A DNA stretch of 64,000 nt from Nectonema munidae (taxonomy: Eukaryota > Nematomorpha > Nectonematoida > Nectonematidae). The position numbers were made by a program, and so were the translations under genes. How positions within the stretch are numbered: the stretch's first letter is position 1; each line of letters begins with the position of its first letter. The stretch lies in the NCBI GenBank assembly GCA_030549495.1, contig JAUIRK010000931.1, positions 558,001 through 622,000 of the forward strand. Direction: 5' to 3'. The notes under the pieces are model-generated. The model saw only the letters and a list, made by a program, of their open reading frames with translations. It had not been told where the DNA came from and made no database searches. Shown in pieces: positions 45,501 through 57,646 of this stretch.

Positions 45501-46098
45501 TTTGTTTTGTTGTTTATTAGCTAAAATAACGTTTTATGCTCAACCTATATGAGTGATTTGCTGTTCATTGATCAATTTGTCTTCTATTGTTTCAAAAAAT
45601 TATGAAAAATTTAGTTGTTTTATTCTTTTTTTTTTAATTTAATCAAAATGCACTATTTATTACTCAATTTTGAAAAAAAAATTGATTTAGTATGTCCCCG
45701 ACTTTCTAGCAAATCTCGCGCTTCACAAACTTTCTTACTTGGCATTCCTGGAGGAGTGATGTAGCCAGTAATTTAAACAAGGAGAGGCAAAAGTTTATCA
45801 GAAATAGGGAGGTTGCGCAAAAACATTCTATAGAACATAAAAATGTAAATTTAATTCAATTGTGAAGAAATTTTTTTAAAAGTTATCCGAAGTAAAAATA
45901 TTAACTAAAACTCCCTTTTTATGGGGTTTTCATAAAAAATATATATAGCGTAAGATCAAGTGTTTGCAAGCAGTGGCAAGCGCAATAATTTGAAAATATT
46001 TTCAATCGGGAACCAAAATTACATATAACAACATAAAAAAGTTTAAAAAGTGGGCCAGAAATATTTTCAGAGGGAGCCCCACGTCAACTAATCGGTAT

Positions 46099-46427
46099 GG
46101 CTGGATCAGGGATGGACCGAGAGGGGGGGGGGGGGGGGGGATAGGGGGATGCATACCCCCCCCCCCCCCCCCCACCAGCAATCTATTCAAGAAAAATTAA
46201 GTTTGGGGTCCACCCTAAAATAGAAATCAAAATTGATGAAGTCATTGATCGATTTTCAAAGCAAAAAGAAAGAAGAAAAGACTTTGTAATATAATTTTAA
46301 TCATTTATTTTACATACGTTTTTAAATTTCTTCCCTAATAAAATGTGTAAAATATTTTGATAATATTAGTATACCCCCCCCCCCCCCCCCCCCACAAAAG
46401 ATTTCTGGATCCCCCACTGGGCTGGAT
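46099..46427 (-). mobile_element. Miniature hAT with homopolymer tracts, copy 1
   Basis: 313-base body (46107-46419) flanked by perfect 8-base duplications GGCTGGAT (46099-46106, 46420-46427). Ends are CAGGGATGGACCG and GGATCCCCCACTG. It carries G18 at 46123-46140, C18 at 46156-46173 and C20 at 46374-46393. The unique middle is about 97 percent identical, by eye, to the copy at 60913-61224 in opposite orientation. No coding. Confidence 0.9.
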
Positions 46428-47769
46428 TATACAAATTTAGACATTTCACCATGAATCCCGATTATGAAATAAAATTTTAGTCAAAATCCACGAATTTTTC
46501 AAATTTTTTTTTGCTTTGTATTTTAGTGAACAAGTTTAAATGGTGTCACTAGTATAATCTCCTCTATTTCTCCTCCATTTAAGACTTGTCTAGTGATACC
46601 AATTATTATTGTGTTTTAAAAACACTCAATATTTTTAAGCTTCAAGCCAGTTTTCGAATTTTTTATAATCTATAAGATGTGTCATTCAAACAACAACAAA
46701 ATCCACATTTAAAAAATAATAATTAAGAAGAATTTTCTATTCCAAACTCAATGGCTGATAAATAATTTTCTTTATGGTAAAAAGATCCCAACTGAACTTT
46801 AAATAATTATTCTAATATGAAAACACAGATTAACACTAATTTTTTTATGAATTTGAACTTGAGCATCACATTTTAAAAGCTACTAAAAATAGTCTGTTTG
46901 GTTTATAATAATGAAATTGTTGAAAACGCTGAAGGGGATCATACATAAATGACGTCGCCAAAAATTTTTGAACTACCATACCCCGTCGTGATTTTTACTT
47001 CTATAGATTCAAACTTCACAACAATCCGTTATGTAGATTTGGTTGCCTCTACATCGAAACACCCCTACACATAATTCACTACTGCCCAATTTTTCATTAT
47101 TTGCGTGTAAAACTACTCAACTTCTGCAATCTACACTTTAACGAACCTCCTACTTCTCTATATTAATTTTTACAACATACAATTATACTTCAAAAAATTT
47201 CTATTTGAATTAACAAAATTGAGCCAATCCCTATCCCAAACCAAAATCTTATTCCACCCACACCTGTTAATTAATTATACTCTTATCATCCTTTGCTTTA
47301 TATACAGAACACAAATACTACATACAATTTTTCTCCTAGGATCCTAGAATTCCCACATTTTCTTCAACTAAATTCCACGCAATCATCCAATCCCAAACAC
47401 TAACAACCTGCAAGCATATCAACCAAAGCTGGAAAATGCTTAGAGATTTCCTCACTCACTCACTCCTCATGCTCTATTTTTTAATGCCAAGCCTCTTAAA
47501 TTAGATAACCTCTTGCCCTCCCCATTAGGGGAAATCATATGTCTATATTTTTTTATATAAAAGATGAAATTTACAGTGAAAGTTATCAAAACCGGTCATT
47601 GATGGGACAAAGAAAAATGACACGTTTATAGAGGTGATCGGTATAGTGAAAATATTGTTGATAATTACTCTTATCTGTCAAAATTTGTTTTATTCTATAT
47701 AAATATGTATAGAGTATATGATTGATGAATCAGAAGAAAAATTTTCTTTTTTAACAAAAATATTAAGTT

Positions 47770-49300
47770 GACCTTTTAAAAACCTTTCCATGGTTGTTTT
47801 TTTATTTAACACGTTTCTGAACAATTAGCTCTTCTAAGTCTTGAGCGAAGTAGTTTCATATATTTTTTTAAATCTTCAAGAGATAAAATAATTCAGTTTT
47901 TCTAACGGTAGTTTTAATCATCCTTATGACTTTCAAGATCTGCTTGCTCTAGTCAATACCTAGCAACAAGATTTTTTCCCATTCATCAGAGTGATCCATA
48001 GTTGACAATTCATTATCTAAGTATATGTCAACGTTTTCAATTTCAAGCTATTTACCTAGTTGATTAACTTGAGATCATCATTAAATCCTTTATCATTTCT
48101 ACATCGGTTACGATAAAAAAGAGAATCCAATTAAAGCAAAACATTTTTAATTGTGGTTTCTTTCAAATTGTTCCAATTTCTACTTATCGAATGAATCGAA
48201 CCAAAGCCAAAAATTTGTAAATAAAGTTCTGTAGCTGAGCTTGCATTGTCAATTTTAGTGAGAAAAGAAGTGATCATTATTATTCGATAGCTAAAATAAT
48301 CAAAAGCTAAAAGTGCAGATATGGTGTTAGTTGATAAAAAGTTGAGAGTAGAAGAAGAAGAAGTTTTATTAATAAAATCAAAAGTAAAGCAAAGTAATTG
48401 AAAAACAAACATTTCATAGAGAAACATATATCAATCATTCAGGAATAGAAAATAAATGGAAATACAAATATTTATGGAAACCAAAGGTCAGAGCCGCTTC
48501 AAGATTTTCATAAATATAGTAACAAAGTAACTTTGTTAAGTCACATATCTTTTGTGTGAGATGCATCATTATCAAGAAACATTAAGATTTATAGCCCTTG
48601 AAGTTTCATTTTATCATTTTCAGTGCGTATCCTATCTATAAATAAACAAAACGATATCAGCTTTTTTATTTGCCTACTAGACAAATAAATTAGTTTTATG
48701 AACATTTTTAAATCAACGTTGGTTGAATGCTTTGCATAAAAAATAAAAAGAGAAAAAGCTTTAAACTAAAGTATTCAATTGTGTTTTGGCCAAAAGAGTT
48801 TTATCTGGTAAAGCCGAAAAAATAAACCAGTCTCATCAGAGTTGAAGATATCACTACGCTCTTTGTATTTTAACTAATAATTTCTCGACATACTTGATAT
48901 GCATTAACAGGATAAAAAGTACTTCATATTTTCAACCATCCATTGATGATTTATATTAATATAGTTTGAGTTAAATTGCAAATGTAGTGCTTTCTCTTCA
49001 AATCGCTTGAGAAATTGGTATATCATTAGCGCAAGCAGTGTAAAACCACTTCCATACTATAATGTTGTTGTCAAAAAACTTATAGTTTGTGGAAAATCTT
49101 AGTTCCTTTGGATTTGCGTTAATTTCATATTTCCCTTTATATGTTTTTTTTATTTCTCGTACAGTAAACTTACTAATTTTATATTTTCCCGTAAGTTCTC
49201 TTTCTGACAGTTTAAGAATGTTATCGCTATCTTTGATTAATTTAAATTCATCTTCAAATGTTAGTTCTTGACGAGGGCGTGTTGTTGAGCCAAACTTGTA
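47770..49300 (-). pseudogene. Tigger/pogo (CENP-B type) transposase fossil
   Basis: Coding order on the minus strand: HTH region LSERELTGKYKISKFTVREI near 49200, second DNA-binding part IIVWKWFYTACANDIPISQA near 49040, the catalytic FNSDETGLFFRL near 48830, and FLSTNTISALLAFDYF with ATELYLQIFGFGSIHSISRN plus WNNLKETTIKN near 48340-48140, the usual PPNTTS...AWNxV...T#xNCF tail. A charged C-terminal tail runs to about 47770. Many stops and frame changes. Tigger elements belong to the Tc1-mariner superfamily. Confidence 0.82.
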
Positions 49301-49689
49301 AAAAAATTGAAAATAATTTGTTATAAGGAATTGCTTTGATTTGAGGCGGAGAAGAATGGTACATTTTTTACTCTTTTGATCTTACCGCTGGCTTGCCTTA
49401 ATCTTTTCAAACGATTTCAAGTCTTGTTTATTTTCCTCATCACTTCACTATGTGAACATTTTTTTCACTTCACTATTTGAAAACTTCACTGAATAAAAAT
49501 TTGATTGATTGATTTTTAATAACGCAATTTGTAATTAGCTATATATATAAAAAAATATTATTCTATATAACTATTTTAGGTTTTTGTTTGTATATAAATA
49601 ATATTAAAATTTATTCTTAGTTAACAAATAAAAAAATCTGAGCCTCAAAGATTTATAGGGTGTACCTTTCAGCTTAACAAATAAAAAAT

Positions 49690-50655
49690 AATATACTTTT
49701 CCTTTTTGACCTCTCAAAGGCCTTTGATAGAGTTAGTTATTCATTCATGCTAAAAAATCTATATGACTGTGGTTTGAGTAAAAGTTCCCTGTTCTTTTTA
49801 TATTCATATCTTACAAATAGGTACCAAATAGTAAGGTGAACGATGTTTTTTCTGGAATGTTACCTCTCCAAAATGGTCTTCCACAGATATCCATTTTGTG
49901 ACCATTACTTTTTAGCATAGCAATAAATAATATTTTTTCTCTTTCAAATTTCTCTTTTTGTAGATGACATCAGCGCATACCTTCCATTGTCCAAAATAAA
50001 AAAGTGGTAAAACTATTGATTCAGATATTCTAAATAAAGAATTGAATTTAATTTATGAATGGTGTAAAATGAATAACTTGATTTTGAATAAACAAAAATC
50101 AAAATGCATGATAATTTCTAATAAGAATAGAAGTTATAATTTAATGAAATTCTTAGGTATTTTTCTTAGGTATTAATGAAGTAAAAAATGTTAAGATACT
50201 TGGTTTAGTATTTGATAGGAAAATGAAGTTCAAGGAACATATTGATCAACTGGCTCTCAATCTAAATCGAGTTATTGGTATTTTATTTTTTACAAAAAAA
50301 CATTTTCCCATTAAATATTAAACTTATGATATACAAACAACTATTTATTTCTTAACATAAAACATTAACTATAGTATTGTTAATTGGTTTCCCTTTGGGA
50401 AAAAACGCGCTATAAGAGTGATTTTTAACATGAAGTTTGATCACACTGCAGGAATCCTTTATCGAAATAAATTGTTAAAATTAGAAGAAATTTTTAAACA
50501 GAGAGTTGGCGCATTTCTCTACAAAAATTTCAAAGGTCATTTGCAAAATGTGTTCGGATCGTTGATTAATTATACCAAGAAACCCGGAAACTCAAACGAA
50601 CCAATAAGGATTGTTTATAGACTTAAAGGGTCAGATATTTTTATAATCAAATAAA
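49690..50655 (+). pseudogene. CR1/L2-like LINE reverse transcriptase fragment
   Basis: Motif A region FFLFDLSKAFDRVSYSFMLK and NLYDCGLSKSSLFFLYSYLT, then after several interruptions VKILGLVFDRKMKFKEHIDQ, and the C-terminal block ALIRVIFNMKFDHTAGILYR with LEEIFKQRVGAFLYKNF, ending near GSDIFIIK. This arrangement (no RNase H, K-R-A-I-R-x-I block) fits the CR1/L2/Jockey group. The YADD motif is not readable. Confidence 0.78.
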
Positions 50656-50884
50656 TTTTATGCTAACAAAAAACATCTCTTCGAAAATTTACCTTTGTCA
50701 TTACCTTGATTGTAAATTAAGTAAATACAAACTATGATCTATTAGTTTTTTCTTTCTCCCTCAAACGTGAACTTTTAAAAACTATTAGCAACAGAAAAGT
50801 TTACATTTTTTTATATATATATTTTTTATTGGAAAAAATCTAATCACGGCCATTTTTGGCTATTGATTTTTCCTGTATCTATGG

Positions 50885-50975
50885 TAGATAGGTAGTTAAA
50901 TTTCAAAGCACTTTCCAACGTGTGCTGATATGCTCGCGTAAGCTTGAGAGTTGGTTAAGGAGGATCTCCTATTTA
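50885..50975 (-). mobile_element. 5'-truncated copy of the 39.5-kb LINE family
   Basis: On the minus strand it reads GAGCATATCAGCACACGTTG then GAAAGTGCTTTGAAATTTAA and CTACCTATCTACC, matching the last 70 bases of the LINE at 44610-44670 (TTGGAAAGTGCTTTGACATC, CTACCTACCTAC). Confidence 0.65.
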
Positions 50976-51065
50976 AATACAGCAACTCTATTGAACACTG
51001 TAATCAAAATATATAAGCTCCTCTGATATGAAGAATCATCATGTTTGTATACGAAATGTATATTA

Positions 51066-51219
51066 GGTGGCATGGCAGGTTGGTTGAGATGATGGACTCA
51101 GCACAGAAGCCTCTGGGTTCGATTCTTCATCGATACCAATTTGTTCATAGTTTGACATAAGCGGTACATCAGTGCCTTGTCAATGAAAACATACCCACGG
51201 TACCTTTACCTTTACCTTA
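51066..51219 (+). mobile_element. tRNA-derived SINE
   Basis: Starts GGTGGCATGGCAGGTTGGTT with an A-box-like TGGCAGGTTGG (51073), followed 30 bases later by a near-perfect B box GGTTCGATTCT (51115), then a non-tRNA body and a tail TACCTTTACCTTTACC. These are pol III promoter elements in tRNA spacing, but the cloverleaf is degraded. About 155 bases. Target duplication not found. Confidence 0.65.
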
Positions 51220-52655
51220 ATAGCCAATAATGCGTAAAAGAATTTGAGAGCTGTAAGTTAAAAATAGGATAAATGGCTTTTAAAGAACGCTCCATAAACT
51301 TGCCTTCAAAGAAGATAATGCTAATGATAGAATAAAATGAATAAAAGTTCTCGATCTCCTACTTGACAAAAAAATATTAGTTATAACTTTTCTAACTTTT
51401 TTTTGAATTTTTAATATTTCATTTTTAATCTTGTTTCTAAATGGAAGATAAATATTTAGGGAAATTTCAACTTTCTGATAAAGACGTCTTGGTATTGATG
51501 ACTTAATACTTTAATTAAATTGGTTATTGTGCCAGAAATTAAAAAATTTTAAAAACTTAAGTCTTGTATTAAATTTTTGAATTACATTCTATTATAGCTA
51601 AAAAATTTTAAAACTAAAAATAGTTTAAATTTAATGGAAAAACATAGATGAATAAATTAGTTTTCTCTATATATAAAAAGAACTATACGTATCTTTTTTT
51701 CATATCTTTTACATATGGGATTTTATTTTTTGGCTGTAGGCCAATTTCTTTCAATATATCGTCCAACTAGATAAGTATACTGTAGAAACGACTTTATGTT
51801 TTTCTAATATGTCTTTATTTTTGTCAATAAAACTTTTTTAAGATGAACCCAAATTGCTTATATAACTGACAACTATTCTCTCAATTCTGAATACAATGTC
51901 AGTACTGACTTTAAATTACATTTATATGTTATCTTATCACTTCTTTCCAACTAGTCCTTTTTTAACGCACTCTTTACTATTGACCAACCTAAATACCTCA
52001 TTCTTATCTTTTTTCTTTCCTTTAGCAATTGTTCGCTCACTCATAAAAATGTTGTTTTAGATGTCAACTCTAGTTTGAGGTTCTTTTATGACAATTAAGT
52101 TACTTTTGTACTCTGTTGATAGGAGTCGAGATATCTTTGCCTAACGCTTGTATGGTTGCGGAGTAGAAGGGAAATATCCGAATCAACATACAAAATTGTG
52201 TTTCCAACTTTAATTACTTAAAAATTTGAAATATTTTAATCTAACTTACTTCTGATTTGGACTAATGAAGGGTCACCTCACATGTTTACAAAATATAAAC
52301 TTTTTTTCATTAAATACCAACTCCTAAATTTTGTTAGATAAATCCTAAATTTTAAGCTAGCGTTGCTTCTTTTGCTGATTAATACAAAGGTCACTATTTC
52401 TCCATCATTTGAGCTGATATCTAAATTTGCAGGGGGTTGGGGTTTAGTATTAGCTGGAAGATGTTCAATACAATGTATTCAGAATCAGGGAGCACAATAA
52501 TTTTGTGGATGTAATATAGTTCTATCACTACAAATTTAAGCAAAATTTAATTTTGTTTTAAAATGTGCATACTTAAAACAACTTTCTATATAATTAATGA
52601 ATACATTGATAAAAAATTTTTTAGAGTATATATAATTTTAAAAACCTTGCCCTGC
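51220..52655. other. AT-rich spacer, nothing recognised
   Basis: No coding block, terminal repeat or splice-bounded exon that I can support. Confidence 0.35.
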
Positions 52656-52659
52656 AATA

Positions 52660-52745
52660 TAGAACTTCGATTCCTACTCTAAGTACTTACAAAAATTCTA
52701 CTCCGATTCCAAGTACGTGATGATTGGTTAATCCGACATCTATGG
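52660..52745. mobile_element. GACTCC-family fragment
   Basis: CTCTAAGTACTTACAAAAAT and CTACTCCGATTCCAAGTAC match the element at 29036-29075. Confidence 0.55.
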
Positions 52746-52867
52746 TTATAGCATGGGTGAAGTCGGATTAAAAAATTTTACATTCAAATTTCAAAACAAA
52801 AAGGAATTTTTGAACAATCGGAATTTTTTTGAAATTTATACTAAAAACTTTTCTATACTAATTTGTT

Positions 52868-53570
52868 TCATTCCTTTTTCACTTTTTTATTCACTTGATT
52901 TAAAATTAAAGATGAAACGTTTAAAAATTGGCAGAAATCTTCATTTTCTTCACAAAATTTTATTGTTCCACTTAAATAAGACCGCATTTCTTTAATGGAT
53001 GTCGGAGGCTCTACATCAGAGTTTGGTTCATCATTTCCAATACTAAAAGAACTACCACCGTTTCTTTCTTCGGCTGGAGCCACAATTTAAACGATTTCTT
53101 CATTTGTTAAATTTCATGTTGTTTCAAGTTCATTTTCAGCCTCTATATAATTTTTACTTGTCATAATAGATCCTGGCAAATGTTGCATTAAAGTTTCTAA
53201 ATCTTCTTATACCGTTTCTTTTTCTGTTGGATCAGGTGAATATTCTTTGTTCATTTCTACATCGGATCTATTTGAAAAAATTCCCATATGACGAAAGCAA
53301 TTTTCAATAATCTGAGCTGAAACATTATTCCATGCTATAGATATAAAATTTATTGCTTGTCTTATATTCTAACTTTGTGGCATTTCATCCTCGATTTGTC
53401 GCAAAAAAATGTTTAACAATTTGCTTACATTCTACACTACACTCAGAAATCACAAGTTGTCATTTATCACAACCATTAAATAATGTATTGCCATCAAAAT
53501 ATGCCTGACAGTGACTAAAATTGCTTTAATGTCAGCTCATTTTTCATCATCACCATATGCTCCTATGATA
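52868..53570 (-). pseudogene. Tigger/pogo transposase C-terminal fossil
   Basis: Minus strand: RQAINFISIAWNNVSAQIIE followed by NCFRHMGIF near 53340, then LPGSIMTSKNYIEAENELET, NLTNEEIV and an acidic tail EERNGGSSFSIGNDEPNSDV with SIKEMRSYLSGTIKFCEENE. The AWNNVS...NCF motif and the acidic tail are typical of Tigger. At least three in-frame stops. It is a different copy from 47.8-49.3 kb. Confidence 0.78.
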
Positions 53571-54079
53571 TGCGCTTATTATCCTGTGAGGCAGACAGTA
53601 TCAACGGAAGTTTTAAATATACAGTTCATGAAAAAATAGAGTTCGAACTGTCTTCAGAATGTAAGAAACTGAATTTCAAACAATATCAGTCCTCATTTTG
53701 ATCAAAATATACAGTAATTCTATAAAGATCCTTCTAGGGAAATCTAGAAATCAGGGGATTTTTAGGAAAATCTTTGAAAATTCATAGTTAAATCAGATAT
53801 AAATATAAAGTAAACTATCAATTGAAAAATTTAGTTAATTTAATTTGATGAATATTATAAATGTTTTTTTATGTACTTTTTTTCACTTGAGAAAATTTTT
53901 TATTAACTTTTTGTAACTAGTTCATTCAACTGATTTTTGAGTAATTTTATGATAAGCACAAAATAGTTAAAAAAAAAACTCTTTTCACAGCATGCAATTT
54001 AACACAAAGTTTAACATATTCACCGTTTTGAAATTATTTTTTTATAAAAAATTCTGTTAAAAGCATATTTATCAACATA

Positions 54080-56283
54080 ATTTTTTTGATATCATCTGAA
54101 GAAGTCGATATATCGGGTGATGCGAATAATATTAATGTAAGTTATGCCCAAAAGTGAAGTTTTAATATTGAGGAAGTTTGATGTACTATTTTATCTTTGA
54201 AATTCTCAAAATAGAAATTGAACATATGGATAAATGAAATATATTAAGAAAGTTTTTGAAACTTTCAAACAAGTCATGTTCCAGCACTGATAATTTTATT
54301 ATCTAATGATTAATTTTTATCGAAAAAATTTAAGATCGTAATTTCCATTCCAAAAAACTCCACTTATTTGTCACCAAGAATACAAAATGAAATAGTTGCA
54401 TCTTTAAAAAGTTTTGTTCTACAAAAAATAATACTTGAAATCAATAACTCAACATATCTGTCATTGAAAGCTGATGGAACAAAAGATATAAGTGGAAATG
54501 AATGTCTGTCAATTGTAAGTAATTTAATGGGGTGCTCATTTTCATTGATTCCTTTTCTTTTGTGTAAGGTGTTGAAATTTTTGAAAGGAAAGACCGTAAA
54601 GGAAGCATTAATTAGCATGGTCTATCTGAAAGAATGTGATGCATCTTCTATCAACACCGCAATTCTAGACATTCTTGATGAATTTAAAATTCAAAAACAC
54701 AAAATTATGAGTCAATGCTATGATGGCGCTTACGTGATATCAGGTAATATTTTTCTACCAGTACTTATAGATGAAAAATGATATCTTAACAGGCAAGAAA
54801 AATGGAGTCCAAGAAAAAATCAGTGAAGCACTTGAAAGATACATTCTTTATATTCATTGAATAAACCATCAGTTTTACTTAGTTATCACTGCATCTTTCC
54901 GTCATATATATCATATTGAATTTCTTTTATCATTAATGACCAGGCTTTACAAGTTCACGAAAAAGGTTAAAGTTAAAACTTTTTTCAGTAAACAATTCAA
55001 AAATTTATTCCAACAAGATGGACATCACATTATGAAGTTGTTAATTCATTGATAAAAAATTATAGAAAAATAATATCTTCTTTAGAAAAAGTAAAAAATA
55101 GTTCTGATCTAGATGTTTCTTTCGAAGCAAGGGGTCTACTTCATGCTTTAAAAGACGATTCTTCAATATTTGTAATGCTTATGGTTGAAAAGTTTCTTAG
55201 TGTAATGAAGCTTGCTAATGAATACCTCCAAGTAAACTACATTTTTGAAGTACTATACTAATTGATTTAGAAAGAAGATAATAATATCATTATTGGGATA
55301 AGTTTGGTAGAAGATTTGATGAAAGTTTTGTTAGAATTCAATGATGACGAAAACGAATTTGATTCATCAAGAAATGAGATTTTATGTTGACAATTCCAGT
55401 TCCACAGATAATATTTTTGATATTTTCGATGATAATGCAGAAAAAACAGAACATTTCGTATTCTCTACGATGAAACCTTACAATTGATTCTAGAGGAATT
55501 TGACAACAGGTTTGGTTTTCGACAAATGTTCATCTTTTTAATTGTTTTTTTTTCAGGTTTAATGAAAAAAAATGCCCAATAATGAAAGCACTTTAATATT
55601 CACCCCCTGAAAGTGTAGGATTTTTGGAATATGAAAAACTGAAACCTTTTATATCCCATCTACAAAATATATCTCAGCAGATTTTTTCGGAACTTAAAGT
55701 TGGAAAAGAATATGTTTTAAAAAAAGATACAGAAAGAATCTAACGTTATTGATGTTTTTGAAGTACTTCGAACCAGTTAAAGAAGCATTTCCTAACATAT
55801 ATAAACTATATGAAGGTATTTTAAAGCAATTTTGTATTATGTAAAATGACTCTTATTCTCTATCAGGCCTTTTTACCGTAGGTTTGAGTACAGCAGTTTG
55901 TGAAAGAAGTTTTTCAACCTTGAACAGGATTATGACCCCTCTTAGAAAATCCATGACTCCGTCTAGAAGAAACAATTTAATATTTTTTTCTTTTATGAAA
56001 GAATATACTAAAAAAATTGACAGAAAAATTCATAATTTTTTTTCAAATAAAAGAAGACTTAAATTTTAAAGAAGTCATCAATATCTTACTTTTTTGTTTT
56101 TCAAGTTAAAACCTTTTTGCAAAATTATATAAATTTTAGAAAAAAATTTTCTAGAATTGCAACCGTTACTGATTCGAATAAATTTAACTAATAAGTTTTT
56201 GAAATAGTTACTTTTTAAAATTAATTAGACTCCAACTTTGCCCCCTAGAAAAAATTTCTGGGTACGCCTCCAGTGTTAACACA
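54080..56283 (+). pseudogene. TTF/ZMYM1-type hAT transposase with three short introns
   Basis: Blocks in order: PRIQNEIVASLKSFVLQKII, LSLKADGTKDISGNECLSIV (catalytic D), IMSQCYDGAYVISG joined across an intron to KKNGVQEKISEALERYILYI, NYRKIISSLEKVKNSSDLDV, VMLMVEKFLSVMKLANEYLQ, PPESVGFLEYEKLKPFI, and the dimerisation end LSTAVCERSFSTLNRIMTPL then TPSRRNNLIFFSF. Introns at 54744-54792, 55510-55556 and 55816-55866 are GT-AG and keep frame. The 3' terminus CTGGGTACGCCTCCAGTG ends at 56275, followed by TTAACACA as the likely target duplication. The 5' end is not identified. At least four stops or frame changes. Confidence 0.85.
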
Positions 56284-56639
56284 AGCCATAAATTTGATTT
56301 TAATATTAGAGTAATACAAAAATTTGATTAAAATATTAGAATTAGTGTTAACAAAACACAAAAAGGACGTGTACAGACAAAAGCCCTATCTGACAAAATC
56401 CCTCCCTTCAGAATGAGATAGAGGACAACCCCCCCCCCCTGCATAGCATAATTGAGCGTGTATGTTACATAAATTTGTTTAAAAATTCACTTTTTTTCTA
56501 GCAAATGATACAATATTAGGCAAAATTAACTTTATTGAATTTAAAGGTAAGAAAAGATCTCCTCCTCGTGAGAAAGGGGTTTTTGTCCTACACCCGTTTT
56601 ATAAACAAGCAGCAACTCTTACTTATAGAATATTATTGG

Positions 56640-56727
56640 GGGCGGTCATTTTCGCCCCCCCCCCTACCTGAAAACACATTGGGAGGCGGGCGCCCCTCCC
56701 CCCTCCGGATGTGCGCCCCTGATTCCA
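56640..56727 (+). mobile_element. 3' end of CAGGGGCG-type miniature hAT
   Basis: Poly-C tract, GGGAGGCGGGCGCCCCTCCC palindrome, terminus CCGGATGTGCGCCCCTG. Confidence 0.55.
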
Positions 56728-57479
56728 ACTTTTTATTAGATTCGCCTCCTATCCCTTTAAAATCTCGTCTTGGTTTAAACAAACAAGTCTTTTGTTCCCA
56801 AACTAAATGTATAGCATCCTTATTTTTGGATATTGATTTTATTTATTATCAAGATTGCATTGAATAGTTTTCCTTGTTTTTACAATCTCCTTCAAATTTT
56901 TGTTAATAAACATGATTGCAATTTTATTTATATTTTTAAAAGTGATATTGTGGATAATGATAATCTCTAGGTTTTAAGTAAGACAGGCTTTAATCCATTA
57001 GGTACCGCTGCATTCATTTCAGCACAGTAAAAATATCATAGTGTAACTCAATTATTGTCCTTCCTTTCATTGGAGTGTACGTTGCACTCGTATTATTTTT
57101 TGTACAAACTTTCATTATCATGTAATTATTCCCTATCACTTAAGGAATAGAATAGCTAATTCATATAAATTTAAGATTTATAGACTTTTAATTTCATACA
57201 AAGAGACTAATTTAGGTTCGCGGCTTATGAAGTAACTTTTTAAAACTTTTTTGAAATTTTTTACGAAGATAAGGTGGTTGAGATGGGCTACGTTTTTTCA
57301 AAAAATGCTTCATTTTTAAAACTACCTGACATTTTAACATTTTAAATTCACTCATAATACCACTTTGTGGAGTTCATCACTCATTTCATTATATCACGTT
57401 GCAAATTATTTTTAACGAGAAATTATCGTTTCATTTCATTGATGTACGAATGATTATTCATATAGCAAGGTCTTTACGG
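56728..57479. other. AT-rich spacer upstream of the right-hand gene
   Basis: No transposon or coding recognised; contains the presumed upstream region of the gene starting at 57585. Confidence 0.35.
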
Positions 57480-57506
57480 TATATAAATTATAGTTTGTTG
57501 ACAGTG
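57480..57506 (+). promoter_or_regulatory. Candidate core promoter (TATA box and initiator)
   Basis: TATATAAA at 57480-57487, 98 bases before the first ATG, with TGACAGTG about 20 bases downstream resembling an arthropod initiator (TCAGT class). In a genome this AT-rich a TATA match alone is weak. Confidence 0.35.
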
Positions 57507-57584
57507 CACTGATCATTTTACACGCTGTTATTGATTTATACGCGCCACTTGAATTACTATTGTGTTTTTTATGGAATTGATATA

Positions 57585-57646
57585 ATGTCTTTTAAGGAAT
57601 TGAAATTGCCAAAGGGAGAGAGTGATATTAAACAATTGACTTTCAG
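57585..57646 (+). CDS. TPR-like gene, candidate first exon
   Basis: ATG then SFKELKLPKGESDIKQLTF with donor TTTCAG|GTTATA, phase 2. It does not join exon 2 directly in phase (exon 2 needs phase 0), so a small exon between them or another donor is required; an AG-bounded micro-exon near 57787 would restore phase but is speculative. Confidence 0.4.

Noticed and set aside
46002-46190. Glycine/proline-rich open frame
   Set aside because: Created by the poly-G and poly-C runs of the miniature hAT.
51066-51140. A functional tRNA gene
   Set aside because: Boxes A and B are present, but acceptor and anticodon stems do not pair well and a SINE-like tail follows.
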